From: DATCJA01 sp963814955
GTDB lineage: Bacteria > Acidobacteriota > Vicinamibacteria > Vicinamibacterales > UBA2999
Reading direction: 5' to 3'
Length of the DNA stretch: 64,000 nt
NCBI GenBank assembly: GCA_963814955.1
Contig: CAWFEX010000008.1
Coordinates: 1,116,001 to 1,180,000, forward strand
Positions within the stretch are counted from its first letter, which is position 1; every line of letters starts with the position of its first letter. The position numbers and the translations under genes were made by a program. This document shows, in pieces, positions 32,816-42,278 of the stretch. A model generated the notes under the pieces. The model did no database searches and had not been told where the DNA came from. It saw only the letters and a list, made by a program, of their open reading frames with translations.

Positions 32816-34354
32816 ATGCGGCAACGTGTTCCGCCTGCTGTCCTCGCGGTCCTCCTCGTGGCTGGCCTTGGGGCCGCGGCGCTGGTGAATCTGACCGCGG
32901 CCACGCCTGTCGAAGCCGACCGCATTCTCGAGCACATCAAGTTCCTCTCGTCCGACGAGCTGCAGGGACGGGCAAACGGCAGCGCCGGGCTCGAACGAGC
33001 TGGGGATTACATCGCGGCCTCGTTCAAGACCGCTGGCCTCCAGCCGGCCGGGCAAAACGGCGACTGGTTTCAGCCGTTCGAGCTCGTGGCGGGAGTGACT
33101 GCCGGCGATGAGAACACGCTGGCCGTTACGATGCGTGGGCGCGCGGTGCGTCTTACGCTCGGCGAATCGTACTTCCCGATTGCTGCCACGCCGTCCAAAA
33201 CGGTCACGGCTCTGAAGGACGTGCCGGTTGTGTTTGCCGGTTATGGCATCTCCGCACCTGCGTTCGAGTACGACGACTATAAGGGACTCGACGTCAAGGG
33301 CAAGGCGGTGCTCGTGTTCTCGCACGAGCCTCAGGAGAGACGCGCCGACAGCCGCTTGAACGGCACGCGGCCCCTCCGCGAGACGACGCTCTACGCCAAA
33401 GCGCTTGCCGCTCGCACTCGCGGTGCGGTCGCGCTTCTTGTTGTTTCGGATCCCTCGCATCCCACCGACGAAGCGAACTACAAGGCGTTCCTGATTGAAT
33501 CGGATGTCGAGGATCACGCAATCCCAGTGCTGCGCGTGCGTCGCGACGAACTTGCTCCGTTTCTCAAGGAGCTGGACCTCGACGGCGTGGCTGCCATGAT
33601 CGAACGCGATCTGGTTCCGCGATCGCGATCGCTCTCCGATGTGACGATTACCTACACTCAGGAGATCGACACAAACGTCCGGACCGTCCGCAATGTCGTG
33701 GGAATGCTGCCTGGCGCCGAAGGGGCGAAGGATGAGCAAGCCGTCGTGCTCGGCGGCCATTATGACCATGTCGGGCTCGGCGGGCGGTTCTCGAGCGCTC
33801 CCGAGCGCGTCGGCGAGATCCACAACGGCGCTGACGATAACGCGTCCGGCGTAGCTGCACTGATAGAGATGGCGAGAGTGGCTGCAATTGACCGCTCGCG
33901 GTTTCCGCGCTCGCTCGTCTTCATCGCGTTCGCCGGTGAAGAGCGCGGGCTACTCGGTTCCGCGTATTACACAAATCATCCGGCCGTTCCGCTGGCCGAC
34001 ACGGTCGCAATGTTGAACCTGGACATGATTGGACGGGCGCGCGGCCCGGTTGAAGTTGGCGGCCTGACCAGCGCGGCATCACTCCGTGAGGATGTCGATG
34101 CAGCAGCGAAGACGGCTGGCATTGACGTCCGCCCTGGTGGCCCTGGCGCGGGACGCAGCGACGATTCGTCGTTTCTCGACCATCGCATACCGTCGCTGCA
34201 TTTCTTCACCGGCTTCCACGACGACTATCACGCCCCGGGTGACGACTGGCCGCGCATCGACGCCCCGGGCACCGCACGGGTAGCCACTTTGGCACTGGAG
34301 CTGGCGGCGCGTCTCGCAGCACGTAACGACAAGCCTCAATTTGCCGGTCGTTGA
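32816..34354 (+). CDS. Exported M28 family aminopeptidase with PA domain
   Basis: 512 residues. Signal peptide/anchor (AVLAVLLVAGLGAAALV), then the peptidase split by a PA-domain insertion (VPVVFAGYGISAPAFEYDDYKG to about residue 260). Zinc ligands: GGHYDHVG (His, Asp), NGADDNASG (bridging Asp), FAGEERGLLGS (catalytic and ligand Glu), LNLDMIGR (Asp) and HDDYHAPGDDW (His). All are present, so it should be an active periplasmic or outer-membrane-associated aminopeptidase. The frame is open further upstream over the MDH-like gene, but the hydrophobic leader fixes the start at 32816. Confidence 0.94.
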   Translation: MRQRVPPAVLAVLLVAGLGAAALVNLTAATPVEADRILEHIKFLSSDELQGRANGSAGLERAGDYIAASFKTAGLQPAGQNGDWFQPFELVAGVTAGDENTLAVTMRGRAVRLTLGESYFPIAATPSKTVTALKDVPVVFAGYGISAPAFEYDDYKGLDVKGKAVLVFSHEPQERRADSRLNGTRPLRETTLYAKALAARTRGAVALLVVSDPSHPTDEANYKAFLIESDVEDHAIPVLRVRRDELAPFLKELDLDGVAAMIERDLVPRSRSLSDVTITYTQEIDTNVRTVRNVVGMLPGAEGAKDEQAVVLGGHYDHVGLGGRFSSAPERVGEIHNGADDNASGVAALIEMARVAAIDRSRFPRSLVFIAFAGEERGLLGSAYYTNHPAVPLADTVAMLNLDMIGRARGPVEVGGLTSAASLREDVDAAAKTAGIDVRPGGPGAGRSDDSSFLDHRIPSLHFFTGFHDDYHAPGDDWPRIDAPGTARVATLALELAARLAARNDKPQFAGR

Positions 34355-34372
34355 GATTCGGCGGACGATCAC

Positions 34373-35692
34373 GTGATCGCTTCGGCCATTTTCATCATCG
34401 CAGCGCTGATCGCGGTCAACGCGGTTTACGTCGCGGCTGAATTCTCGGCTGTTGGCGTTCGCCGCAGCCGGATTCAGCAGCTCGCCGACGATGGCAACCC
34501 GCTGGCGAAGTGGCTCCTGCCCCGGATCGAGTCACCCGCGGAGCTCGATCGCTATATCGCCGCATGCCAGATCGGCATCACGCTTTCGAGCCTGGTTCTG
34601 GGAGCTTACGCCCAGCGGACGATCGCGGTCTCGCTCACCCCTCTGTTCGTGGGTATCGGCGGCCTTCAGAACGTCGCTGCCCAGTCGACGTCGGCCGCCG
34701 TAGTGCTGTTCGTGCTGACGGTGGCACAGGTGATATTTGCCGAACTCGTTCCCAAGTCACTCGCGCTTCAGTACCCGACGCAGACCGCCCTCTACACCCT
34801 GGTGGCGATGGTTCCCTCCATTTGGGTCTATCGCCCGTTCATCAAGTGGCTGAACGGTACGGGACTCTTTCTACTCCGGCTCGTCGGAGCGCCAGTACAA
34901 ACGCACCGGCATCTCCATTCGCCGGATGAAATCGAGCTGCTGTTTGCCGAGAGTCGGGACGGCGGCCTCCTCGAACCCGACGAGCACCGGCGGTTGCAGC
35001 GTGCTCTCAGGCTGAACCTCAAGCAGGCGAAGCAGCTCATGGTGCCGCGCCGGAAAATTGCCGCCATCGACATCGATACGCCGCTCGCGGAGGTGACAGT
35101 CATCGGCGCCCAAAGCCCATTCTCGCGGCTGCCTGTGTACCGCGGGTCGATCGACAACGTACTCGGCACGCTGCACACGAAGGATTTGGTCCGCTGGCAC
35201 GTCACCGGCGAACCGGCCGTGTCCTTGAGCAGCCTCACCCGCCCGATTGCTACAGTCCACGAAAGCGTCACCATCGATCGCGTTTTACGTGAGCTGCGCG
35301 AACGGCGGTCTCATCAGGCGCTCGTGGTCGACGAGTTCGGTGGAACCTCGGGTCTGGTCACCCTCGAGGACGTGCTATCGGAGCTGCTTGGCAGTGTCGG
35401 CGACGAATTCAAGGCCGGCGGCCCGTCAGTAGAAACGCTTCCTGACGGGCGCGTTCGAATCGCCGGCGGCATGGCAGTTGACGACGCCGCCGCGCTCCTG
35501 AACACGTCGTGGATCGCCGACGCTTCGACCATGGGCGGACTGGTGACATCGGCCCTCGGCCGTCTGCCGGTGCCCGGGGATCGCGTGACAGTTGGCGAGT
35601 ACGAGCTGGAGGTCGAGCGCGTCGCCGAGCGCGCCGTTGACACTTTGCTCGCCGGCCCTGCCGTGGCAGCGGCGACGGAGACCGAAGAGTGA
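34373..35692 (+). CDS. CNNM/CBS-pair hemolysin-family transporter (copy 1)
   Basis: 439 residues, CorC/HlyC-type: N-terminal DUF21 (CNNM) membrane domain with four helices (AIFIIAALIAVNAVYVAAEF, GITLSSLVLGAYAQ, FAELVPKSLALQ), a CBS pair (VPRRKIAAIDIDTP, HQALVVDEFGGTSGLVTLEDVL) and the C-terminal CorC_HlyC domain (DGRVRIAGGMAVDDAA). Relatives are Mg2+/Co2+ export proteins. The start is GTG 34373. It overlaps the second copy by 4 bp; the two are tandem paralogues likely forming a heteromer. Confidence 0.93.
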   Translation: MIASAIFIIAALIAVNAVYVAAEFSAVGVRRSRIQQLADDGNPLAKWLLPRIESPAELDRYIAACQIGITLSSLVLGAYAQRTIAVSLTPLFVGIGGLQNVAAQSTSAAVVLFVLTVAQVIFAELVPKSLALQYPTQTALYTLVAMVPSIWVYRPFIKWLNGTGLFLLRLVGAPVQTHRHLHSPDEIELLFAESRDGGLLEPDEHRRLQRALRLNLKQAKQLMVPRRKIAAIDIDTPLAEVTVIGAQSPFSRLPVYRGSIDNVLGTLHTKDLVRWHVTGEPAVSLSSLTRPIATVHESVTIDRVLRELRERRSHQALVVDEFGGTSGLVTLEDVLSELLGSVGDEFKAGGPSVETLPDGRVRIAGGMAVDDAAALLNTSWIADASTMGGLVTSALGRLPVPGDRVTVGEYELEVERVAERAVDTLLAGPAVAAATETEE

Positions 35693-36996
35693 CTGCGATA
35701 GCCGTCGCTCTTCTCATCATCGTGCTCCTCGTGCTGGCCAACGGGTTGTTCGTAGCGGCCGAGTTCGCCATCGTTGGTGCGCCTCGCGCAAGCATCGAAC
35801 ATCAGGCCGCACAAGGCAGCCTGCTCGCACGACGTGTTGCGTACATTCTCGAACATCCGAAGAAACAGGATCGCTACATCGCCACTACACAGGTCGGTAT
35901 TTCAGTAGCGAGCCTTGGCCTGGGAATGTATGGGGAGCATGTCCTCGCGGCATGGATCGCGGCCGAGCTCGAGACGTTCGATCAGGGCCGTTGGCTGGCC
36001 GCTCACGCGATCGCCAGTCTTATTGCTGTCGGATTTCTCACCTATCTGCACATCGTGATTGGTGAAATGGTGCCGAAGGCGCTTGCACTCCAACGCGCCG
36101 ACCGCACGGTCCTGTATGTAACCCCGGTCATCGAAGCACTCCAGACCGCGCTCCTGCCAATAATCGTGGCGTTGAATGCCGTCGGCAACGGCTTGCTGCG
36201 TCTGATTGGCGTACGACGCGAGTCGGTCGCGTCGGAGCGGTACCACACGACGGAGGAGCTGCAGTACATCATCGAAGAGAGCCAGGAAGGCGGCCTGCTC
36301 AGGGGTGAATCGGGAGAGATATTGCGTGAACTGTTTGAGTTCGGCGACCGCACAGCCGGTGAGGTGATGGTGCCGCGAGTGCAGCTTATCGGCATCGCAG
36401 TCGGCACTGAAGCTGCGGAGCTGCAGACCATCGTGCAGAGGAACCTGCACACACGATATCCGGTGTACAGCGGCAGCCTGGACAACATCGTCGGCAGCCT
36501 CCACATCAAACAGGTTCTGAGACACATCGTCACCAATCGTCCTGTCACCGTGCGCGATGCACGTCCCCTTCCTCACGTACCAGGGCCAATGCTGCTCGAC
36601 GAGGTCCTTGCCGCCATGCGCAGGTACCGGGCTCAAATGGCCGTGGTGATGGATCAGCATGGCGGGACCGCCGGTCTGATCACGATGGAGGACCTCTTCG
36701 AGGAAGTCATCGGCGACATTGACGAAGCTCATGGGCCGATGTCGATCGTGCACCTCGCGCCGGGTCGCATTCGCGCGCGTGGAACGGTGCGGCTTCAGGA
36801 GGCCGGTGAGGCCCTCGGATGCGCCCTCGAGCATCCAAAAGTGACGACAATCAGCGGGCTGGTGTTGACGCTGCTGGGGCGACCAACGGCTGTTGGCGAC
36901 ACGGTGTCGTGGCAGAACGCTCGGATTGAAGTGACAGCCGTAGCTGGACGAGGCGTGGCCGAGGCGGTGCTTACGCGGGTGCCTCCGCGTGCGTAA
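35689..36996 (+). CDS. CNNM/CBS-pair hemolysin-family transporter (copy 2)
   Basis: 435 residues, same architecture as copy 1: DUF21 domain (LIIVLLVLANGLFVAAEFAIVG, VGISVASLGLGMYGE, IGEMVPKALALQ), CBS pair (VPRVQLIGIAVGTE, MAVVMDQHGGTAGLITMEDLFEE) and CorC_HlyC domain (PGRIRARGTVRLQEAG). The start overlaps the copy 1 stop by 4 bp, so they are coupled. The two copies are clearly diverged, so the duplication is old. The 3' end overlaps convergent lipB by 26 bp. Confidence 0.93.
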   Translation: MTAIAVALLIIVLLVLANGLFVAAEFAIVGAPRASIEHQAAQGSLLARRVAYILEHPKKQDRYIATTQVGISVASLGLGMYGEHVLAAWIAAELETFDQGRWLAAHAIASLIAVGFLTYLHIVIGEMVPKALALQRADRTVLYVTPVIEALQTALLPIIVALNAVGNGLLRLIGVRRESVASERYHTTEELQYIIEESQEGGLLRGESGEILRELFEFGDRTAGEVMVPRVQLIGIAVGTEAAELQTIVQRNLHTRYPVYSGSLDNIVGSLHIKQVLRHIVTNRPVTVRDARPLPHVPGPMLLDEVLAAMRRYRAQMAVVMDQHGGTAGLITMEDLFEEVIGDIDEAHGPMSIVHLAPGRIRARGTVRLQEAGEALGCALEHPKVTTISGLVLTLLGRPTAVGDTVSWQNARIEVTAVAGRGVAEAVLTRVPPRA

Positions 36997-37639
36997 CGCT
37001 CCGTTGAAATACCGATGCGAAGTGCTGGATGAGGGCGTCCTCCACCGCGGCGTTGGCCACCTCTCGATTGAGAAGGCGTCCGAGCGACGTGACGCCGAGA
37101 TTAGAGATGCCGCACGGAACTATCAGGTCGAAGTAGTCGAGGTCGGTGCTGACGTTGAACGCGAACCCGTGGCTCGTGATCCAGCGTGAGATGCGAACGC
37201 CGATAGCCCCGATTTTCTCCGAGCCAACCCACGCACCCGTCAGACCTGCGATGCGGGCGGCGTTCACGCCGTAATCGGCGCACGTTCGAATCATCACTTC
37301 CTCGAGGTCACGGACGTACCGGTGCACGTCGCATCGGTCGGGACGCAGGTCGACAACGGGATAACCCACGATCTGGCCAGGCCCGTGGTAGGTCACATCA
37401 CCACCGCGACCGGTTTCCGATACTTCGACGCCAAGCTCGGTGAGACGGTCAGGGCTGGCAACGATATGTGATCGGCCGCCGTCGCCACGCACTCCGAGCG
37501 TGATCACTGGTGGGTGCTGAAGCAGCAGCAATGTGTCGGGTACTCGATTGGACCGGCGTTCCTCGACCAACGTACGCTGTAGCGCCAGCGCTTCGCGGTA
37601 CGGAACGACGCCCAGCCGACGAACCTCCAACTCAGTCAC
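36971..37639 (-). CDS. lipB: Lipoyl(octanoyl) transferase
   Basis: 222 residues. Moves octanoyl from acyl-carrier protein to lipoyl domains, the first step of lipoate synthesis. Signature RGGDVTYHGPGQIVGYP, substrate-binding EKIGAIGVRISRWITSHG with the catalytic Lys, and IVPCGI with the catalytic Cys. Last gene of the lpd-E2-lipB run; it makes the cofactor for the E2 encoded just upstream. lipA is not in the window. Confidence 0.96.
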   Translation of the reverse strand: MTELEVRRLGVVPYREALALQRTLVEERRSNRVPDTLLLLQHPPVITLGVRGDGGRSHIVASPDRLTELGVEVSETGRGGDVTYHGPGQIVGYPVVDLRPDRCDVHRYVRDLEEVMIRTCADYGVNAARIAGLTGAWVGSEKIGAIGVRISRWITSHGFAFNVSTDLDYFDLIVPCGISNLGVTSLGRLLNREVANAAVEDALIQHFASVFQRSVTHAEAPA

Positions 37640-37678
37640 GGCGTCCGCGACTCCTGTTGCAGAACGTCCGGTCCATGT

Positions 37679-39013
37679 TCAGATCTGATCGACGTCGAAG
37701 TTCTCGAGCTGTTTCTTGACGTCGGACATGAACTGGTCGGCCACGGCGCCATCAACCAACCGATGGTCGTAGCCGAGCGTCAGATATGCCATCGTGCGAA
37801 TCGCGATGGCGTCGTCGACAACGATCGGCCGTTTCTCGATGGTGCCGACGCCAAGAATCGCTACCTGCGGCTGGTTGATGATCGGCATCCCGAACTGCGC
37901 TCCGAACTGCCCCGGGTTGGTGATCGTAAACGTGCCGCCCTGCACCTCTTCCGGCTTGAGTTGCTTCGACCGTGCGCGATCGGCAACGTCCGAGATCGCG
38001 CGACTCAGGCCCAGAAGGTTCTTCTCATCGGCATGACTAATCACCGGGACGATCAATCCGCCTTCAAGTGCAACGGCGATACCCAGATGGACGTCTTTCT
38101 TGTAGATGACGTTATCGCCTTCGAGCGACGAATTGATGATTGGGTGCCGTCTGATTGCATCGATCACGGCGCTGGCGATGAACGCCATGTAGGTCAGTCG
38201 CGCGCCAAGCCGTTCGTATTCGGCCTTGTTGTCGCGCCGAATCTTTTCGACGTGCGAGAAGTCGACGTGAAAAACCGAATGCACGTGGGCCGACGTACGC
38301 CGGCTCAGTACCATGCGCTCGGCGATCTTCTTCCGCATGGCCGAGAGCGGTTGTATTTCGACGCGATCCGTTGGAGTGCCCGTGGACGGACGCGCTTCCT
38401 GGACTTCCGGCGCGCGTGGTGTCTCCTGGTTCTTTTCCAGATAAGCAAGGACGTCGTGCTTGGTAACACGGCCGCCAATACCCGATCCGGAAATCTCGTC
38501 TATGTCGAGATTGTTGTCGCGAGCAATGCGGCGGACCAGAGGCGACGATTTGCGGCGGTGAATGTCGGACGGTCCCGGCGGCGACGATTTTGGCGAGGCC
38601 TGTGTTGGCGGCGGGAGCGATGGCGAGGAGCCCTGAGCGGCCTTCTCCGATGTCGACGTCGCTGTCGCTGAGGGCTGCCCATCGCCCTGCGCCTGTGTGG
38701 AAGTCGCGGCAGCTTCGGAGCCAGCAACTGTCGATGCGCCGTCCTTGCCGTCCGACTGCGCCGCCGTCTCCTCACCCGGTTGTCCGATCGTGCCCACCAC
38801 CGTGTTGACTGCGACCGTTTCGCCTTCCTTCACTTTGATCTCGGTCAACACGCCGGCCGCAGGCGCTGGAATCTCGGCGTCCACCTTGTCTGTCGTGATC
38901 TCGAACAACGGTTCGTCGCGGTCTACCGACTCACCAACTTTCTTGATCCAGCGGACGATGGTCCCTTCCGCAATCGACTCCCCCATCTGGGGCATGACGA
39001 CAGAAGTAGGCAT
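37679..39013 (-). CDS. Dihydrolipoamide acyltransferase E2 of a 2-oxoacid dehydrogenase
   Basis: 444 residues from ATG 39013. Lipoyl domain with the lipoylated lysine in EITTDKVDAEIPAP (about residue 43). A long Ser/Ala/Thr/Pro linker follows, then the E1/E3-binding domain (SSPLVRRIARDNNLDIDEI, GSGIGGRVTKHDV) and the catalytic domain ending in the HxxxDG motif YDHRLVDGAVA. The flexible inner linker has a Gln/Asp/Gly/Thr-rich section. The acyl specificity (pyruvate or branched-chain) is open; the fused E1 at 26-28.5 kb is the likely partner. 28 bp separate it from lpd. Confidence 0.94.
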   Translation of the reverse strand: MPTSVVMPQMGESIAEGTIVRWIKKVGESVDRDEPLFEITTDKVDAEIPAPAAGVLTEIKVKEGETVAVNTVVGTIGQPGEETAAQSDGKDGASTVAGSEAAATSTQAQGDGQPSATATSTSEKAAQGSSPSLPPPTQASPKSSPPGPSDIHRRKSSPLVRRIARDNNLDIDEISGSGIGGRVTKHDVLAYLEKNQETPRAPEVQEARPSTGTPTDRVEIQPLSAMRKKIAERMVLSRRTSAHVHSVFHVDFSHVEKIRRDNKAEYERLGARLTYMAFIASAVIDAIRRHPIINSSLEGDNVIYKKDVHLGIAVALEGGLIVPVISHADEKNLLGLSRAISDVADRARSKQLKPEEVQGGTFTITNPGQFGAQFGMPIINQPQVAILGVGTIEKRPIVVDDAIAIRTMAYLTLGYDHRLVDGAVADQFMSDVKKQLENFDVDQI

Positions 39014-39041
39014 GATTCGTATCCGGGCCGTAAACGTCGGC

Positions 39042-40460
39042 CTACAAATGTATGGCTGCCCCGTGCGTCGCGTGGGCGGCTTCGGCGACAGCCTCCGAGA
39101 ATGTCGGATGCGCGTGAATGGTCCTGATGAGCTCTTCGACGGTGCACTCGAGCCGCAGGGCCAGAACCGCCTCGGCAACCAGTTCTGTGGATCGCGACCC
39201 GATCATGTGCACGCCCAACACCTCATCGTACTGCGTGTCGGCAACGATCTTCACGAGCCCCTCTGTTTCGCCGGCCATTTTTGCTCGTCCCAGCACGCCG
39301 TATGGAAAGGAGCCCACGCGCACGGTGTAGCCTCTGGCGCTTGCCTCGGCCTCCGTGAGACCAACGCTTCCGATTTCGGGATCGCTATACGTGCAACTGG
39401 GAACATGGTCGTAGTTCAGGGGCTGCACGTCTTTGCCGGCCAGACGCTCGGCCACGACGATACCCTCAGCAGATGACACATGCGCCAGTTGCGGGTGCGG
39501 AACGCCATCGAGAGCAATCACGTCGCCGATCGCCGAGACGTTCGACACCGATGTGCGATACATCGAATCCACCTTGATGTACCCCTTCTCCATCCGGATG
39601 CCGGCCTCCTCGGCACCGAGCCCCGTCGTAACGGGACCTCGTCCGATTGCAACAAGCAGAACGTCGGCGGTCAGAGCGTGCCCCTTGCCGTCCGATGCCG
39701 TCGCCAGAATCTCGACTCCCTTCGACGTCGCCGCGGCCTTGGTGACACGCGTTCCGGTGAGCACTTTGATGCCCTGTTTCCGAAACGACTTCTCGAGCTC
39801 TGAGGAAATCGTTTCATCTTCTGAAGGGACGATCCGCGGCAGCAGCTCGACGATGGTGACCTCGCTGCCGAATCTGCGAAAAATGGAGGCGAACTCGACG
39901 CCAACCGCACCGCTTCCAAGAATGACGAGCGACTTGGGAATCTCGCTGAGATGTATGGCTTCGTCGCTCGTGACAATGCGCTTCCCGTCGACCTCGATGC
40001 CCGGAATGCCGCGCGGCGCGGAGCCGGTAGCAATGACGATGTGCGCCGCCTGCAACGTCGCGGTGTCGCTACCAGACACGTGAACGACGCCGTTCCCGCC
40101 AAGGCGCGCCGCGCCCTTGATCCAGTCGATCTTGTTCTTCCTGAAGAGAAACTCGACGCCCCTGGTGAGGCCGTCGACGATCTTGTCCTTGCGCGCATGC
40201 ACCTGGCGCATGTCGACGGTAGGCGTGCCGGCCGGAATCGTCACACCCCATTCAGCTGCGTTCTGAATGACTTTGAGTGCGTGCGCGTGCTCCAGCAGCG
40301 CTTTGGTCGGAATACACCCCCAGATCAGGCAGGTTCCGCCGAGAGCCTTCTGCTTCTCGACAACGGCCACCTTCTTGCCCAGCTGGGCGGCGCGAATGGC
40401 GGCAACGTAACCGCCCGTGCCGGCCCCGATTACAACAACGTCATACGAACCTGGCGGCAA
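39042..40460 (-). CDS. lpdA: Dihydrolipoyl dehydrogenase E3
   Basis: 472 residues. Flavoprotein disulfide oxidoreductase shared by 2-oxoacid dehydrogenases. FAD motif GAGTGGYVAAIRAAQLG, redox-active disulfide GGTCLIWGCIPTK, NAD motif LGSGAVGVEFA and the C-terminal catalytic pair HAHPTFSEAVAEA are all intact. The start is TTG 40460, supported by GGAGG 9 nt upstream; no ATG is nearby in frame. A consensus -35 (TTGACA, minus strand near 40506-40511) lies in the divergent gap with the sigma-54 regulator, but no good -10 follows. First gene of the lpd-E2-lipB operon. Confidence 0.95.
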   Translation of the reverse strand: MPPGSYDVVVIGAGTGGYVAAIRAAQLGKKVAVVEKQKALGGTCLIWGCIPTKALLEHAHALKVIQNAAEWGVTIPAGTPTVDMRQVHARKDKIVDGLTRGVEFLFRKNKIDWIKGAARLGGNGVVHVSGSDTATLQAAHIVIATGSAPRGIPGIEVDGKRIVTSDEAIHLSEIPKSLVILGSGAVGVEFASIFRRFGSEVTIVELLPRIVPSEDETISSELEKSFRKQGIKVLTGTRVTKAAATSKGVEILATASDGKGHALTADVLLVAIGRGPVTTGLGAEEAGIRMEKGYIKVDSMYRTSVSNVSAIGDVIALDGVPHPQLAHVSSAEGIVVAERLAGKDVQPLNYDHVPSCTYSDPEIGSVGLTEAEASARGYTVRVGSFPYGVLGRAKMAGETEGLVKIVADTQYDEVLGVHMIGSRSTELVAEAVLALRLECTVEELIRTIHAHPTFSEAVAEAAHATHGAAIHL

Positions 40461-40579
40461 CGACGTGTTCCTCCGACCGTATCCGACCTTATCGAACGCA
40501 ATAGTGTCAAGGAGTGGGGAAACCTCGCCGAAGCACAGCGAACCAAAGCTTGCCCCGCCGAAGCGAAGCGAAGGCGGGC

Positions 40580-40585
40580 TATACT
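40580..40585 (+). promoter_or_regulatory. -10 box before the sigma-54 response regulator
   Basis: TATACT, 13 nt before the ATG at 40599. A CCCGCC...GGCGGG stem-loop (40554-40578) lies directly upstream. Confidence 0.45.
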
Positions 40586-40598
40586 CGCCGCGCTGACC

Positions 40599-41987
40599 AT
40601 GTCTGAACGCGGAAAAACCATTCTCGTGGTTGACGATGACGAGGGCATGCGCGAGACCCTGACCGCTGCGCTCAAGCGGGATTTTCGCGTGCTGCGAGCA
40701 GCCACCGGTGAATCGGCGCTGCAGCTGATGGAAAAGGAGGACGTCGACCTGATGCTGCTGGACGTCCGCCTTCCGGGCATCAACGGCTTCGAGGTGCTCC
40801 GCATTGCGAAGGAAAACTATCCCTACGTCGAAGTGATCGTCATTTCAGCCATCAGGGAACTGGACGCCGCAATCGAGGCAATGCGTCACGGCGCCTACCA
40901 CTACATCTCCAAGGACTTCGAGCTCGAGGGGATGCGAACACTGGTCGCCAACGCGAGCGAGCGACAGGACCTGAATCGTCATCTGATCAGGCTGCGGGCC
41001 GAGGTAGCCGAGAACGTCGACCGCGAATTCGTCGTCGGCCCAAGCCGGGCAACGCGCGACGTCATAGAGACCGCGCGGAAGGTCGCAAAGCTGTCGGCCA
41101 CGGTCCTGATTCTCGGCGAGAGCGGCACAGGAAAAGAGCTGCTGGCCCGGATGATTCATCGCGAATCGGCCAATCCCGAGACGCCGTTCGTCGCCGTGAA
41201 CCTGGCGGCGATTCCAAAAGAGCTGGTTGAAAGCACGTTGTTCGGCCACGAGAAGGGTGCCTTCACGGGCGCCATCCGTCAGCATCTGGGCAAGTTCGAG
41301 CTCGCGAGCGGGGGGACGTTGTTCCTCGACGAGATCGGCGATCTCCGCTACGAACTTCAGGCAAAGCTGCTGCGTGCCATCCAGGAAAGTGAAATAGAGC
41401 GCGTCGGGGGCACCCATCCCATCAAGACGGAGTTCCGGCTGATTGCGGCCACCAACACCGACCTCGAGAGCGCCGTCAAAGCGGGAACGTTCCGCGAGGA
41501 TCTGTATTACCGGCTCAACGTCATTCCGCTGCGAATGCCGCCGCTCCGCGACCGCATCGAGGACGTGCCCAGCCTGGTCCAGTTCCTCCTTCGGCGCTAT
41601 AACCTCAAGTTCCGCAAGAACATCCACGGGATCGCCGATTCCACCATTCGCCTGCTGAGCTCCTATTGGTGGCCCGGAAACATCAGGGAGCTGGAAAACT
41701 TGATCGAGCGGCTGGTGGCAGTGTCGGACAAGGAGTGGATCACGGACGAGGACCTGCCGTACGAATTCCACGTGGCGCAACTCGACACAGAGGGACCCGC
41801 CACAGAGAACCTGCTCGAACGAGCGGTCTCGACCTTCGAGCGCAATTTCATCATCAGGGCGCTGGAGAAGGGGCGTTGGAACGTGACGGCCACCGCGAGG
41901 ACGCTCGGGATTCCGCTCAGCACCCTGAAATTCAAGATGGAGCGGCTCGAAATTCGAGAGATTGCACGCAAGATTCGCGGCAACTGA
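40599..41987 (+). CDS. NtrC-family sigma-54-dependent response regulator
   Basis: 462 residues from ATG 40599. Receiver domain with phosphoacceptor Asp55 (LMLLDVRLPG) and acidic pocket VVDDDEG. AAA+ domain with Walker A GESGTGKE (about 173-180), the sigma-54-contact loop GAFTGA (about 220-225), Walker B GTLFLDEIGD and the WWPGNIREL sensor region. A C-terminal Fis-type helix-turn-helix follows (VTATARTLGIPLSTLKFKM). It should activate a sigma-54 promoter when phosphorylated. Just such a promoter lies 292 bp downstream, ahead of the radical-SAM gene. The histidine kinase at 45.5 kb is the natural partner (inference). It is open upstream in frame but only this start fits the family. Confidence 0.95.
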   Translation: MSERGKTILVVDDDEGMRETLTAALKRDFRVLRAATGESALQLMEKEDVDLMLLDVRLPGINGFEVLRIAKENYPYVEVIVISAIRELDAAIEAMRHGAYHYISKDFELEGMRTLVANASERQDLNRHLIRLRAEVAENVDREFVVGPSRATRDVIETARKVAKLSATVLILGESGTGKELLARMIHRESANPETPFVAVNLAAIPKELVESTLFGHEKGAFTGAIRQHLGKFELASGGTLFLDEIGDLRYELQAKLLRAIQESEIERVGGTHPIKTEFRLIAATNTDLESAVKAGTFREDLYYRLNVIPLRMPPLRDRIEDVPSLVQFLLRRYNLKFRKNIHGIADSTIRLLSSYWWPGNIRELENLIERLVAVSDKEWITDEDLPYEFHVAQLDTEGPATENLLERAVSTFERNFIIRALEKGRWNVTATARTLGIPLSTLKFKMERLEIREIARKIRGN

Positions 41988-42016
41988 AGACAGATCCGGC
42001 CAAAGTCTTGATTCGG

Positions 42017-42036
42017 GCGGCCAAGAAATTGGCCGC
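42017..42036. promoter_or_regulatory. Perfect inverted repeat downstream of the regulator gene
   Basis: GCGGCCAA-GAAA-TTGGCCGC, 8-bp arms with a 4-nt loop, 30 bp after the regulator stop. It could end that transcript or be an upstream activator site; no T-run follows. Confidence 0.5.
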
Positions 42037-42085
42037 TGCGTCCGCCAACGAGATCTCCTGAAAAACATCGGTCTCATAGGGCTCC

Positions 42086-42103
42086 GCACGCCACGTGGCG
42101 TGC
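42086..42103. promoter_or_regulatory. 18-bp perfect palindrome, candidate activator site
   Basis: GCACGCCAC/GTGGCGTGC with no spacer, centred about 185 bp upstream of the sigma-54 -24 element. This is the size and distance typical of NtrC-type enhancer sites. Confidence 0.65.
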
Positions 42104-42134
42104 ATCTCGGAAGGGGCCGCCAATTCGTTGCCCG

Positions 42135-42153
42135 GATCATGAGTTTCATGATC
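42135..42153. promoter_or_regulatory. 19-bp perfect inverted repeat, candidate activator site
   Basis: GATCATGA-GTT-TCATGATC, 8-bp arms with a 3-nt spacer, about 135 bp upstream of the -24 element. Confidence 0.55.
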
Positions 42154-42278
42154 GCGTGCAGGCGCCTCTGCGTCGCTCGCTACGGACGCGCGCCTTCATC
42201 AATAGATTCAAGAGCTTCAAGCCGCTAAAACAACAGACCTCCCGCATCGTGAACAGGAAAGCTGTGCCGCATTTCAAC

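Noticed and set aside
39951..40598. N-terminal extension of the sigma-54 regulator over lpdA
   Set aside because: The receiver domain starts at ATG 40599; upstream sequence is antisense to lpdA and has no domain.
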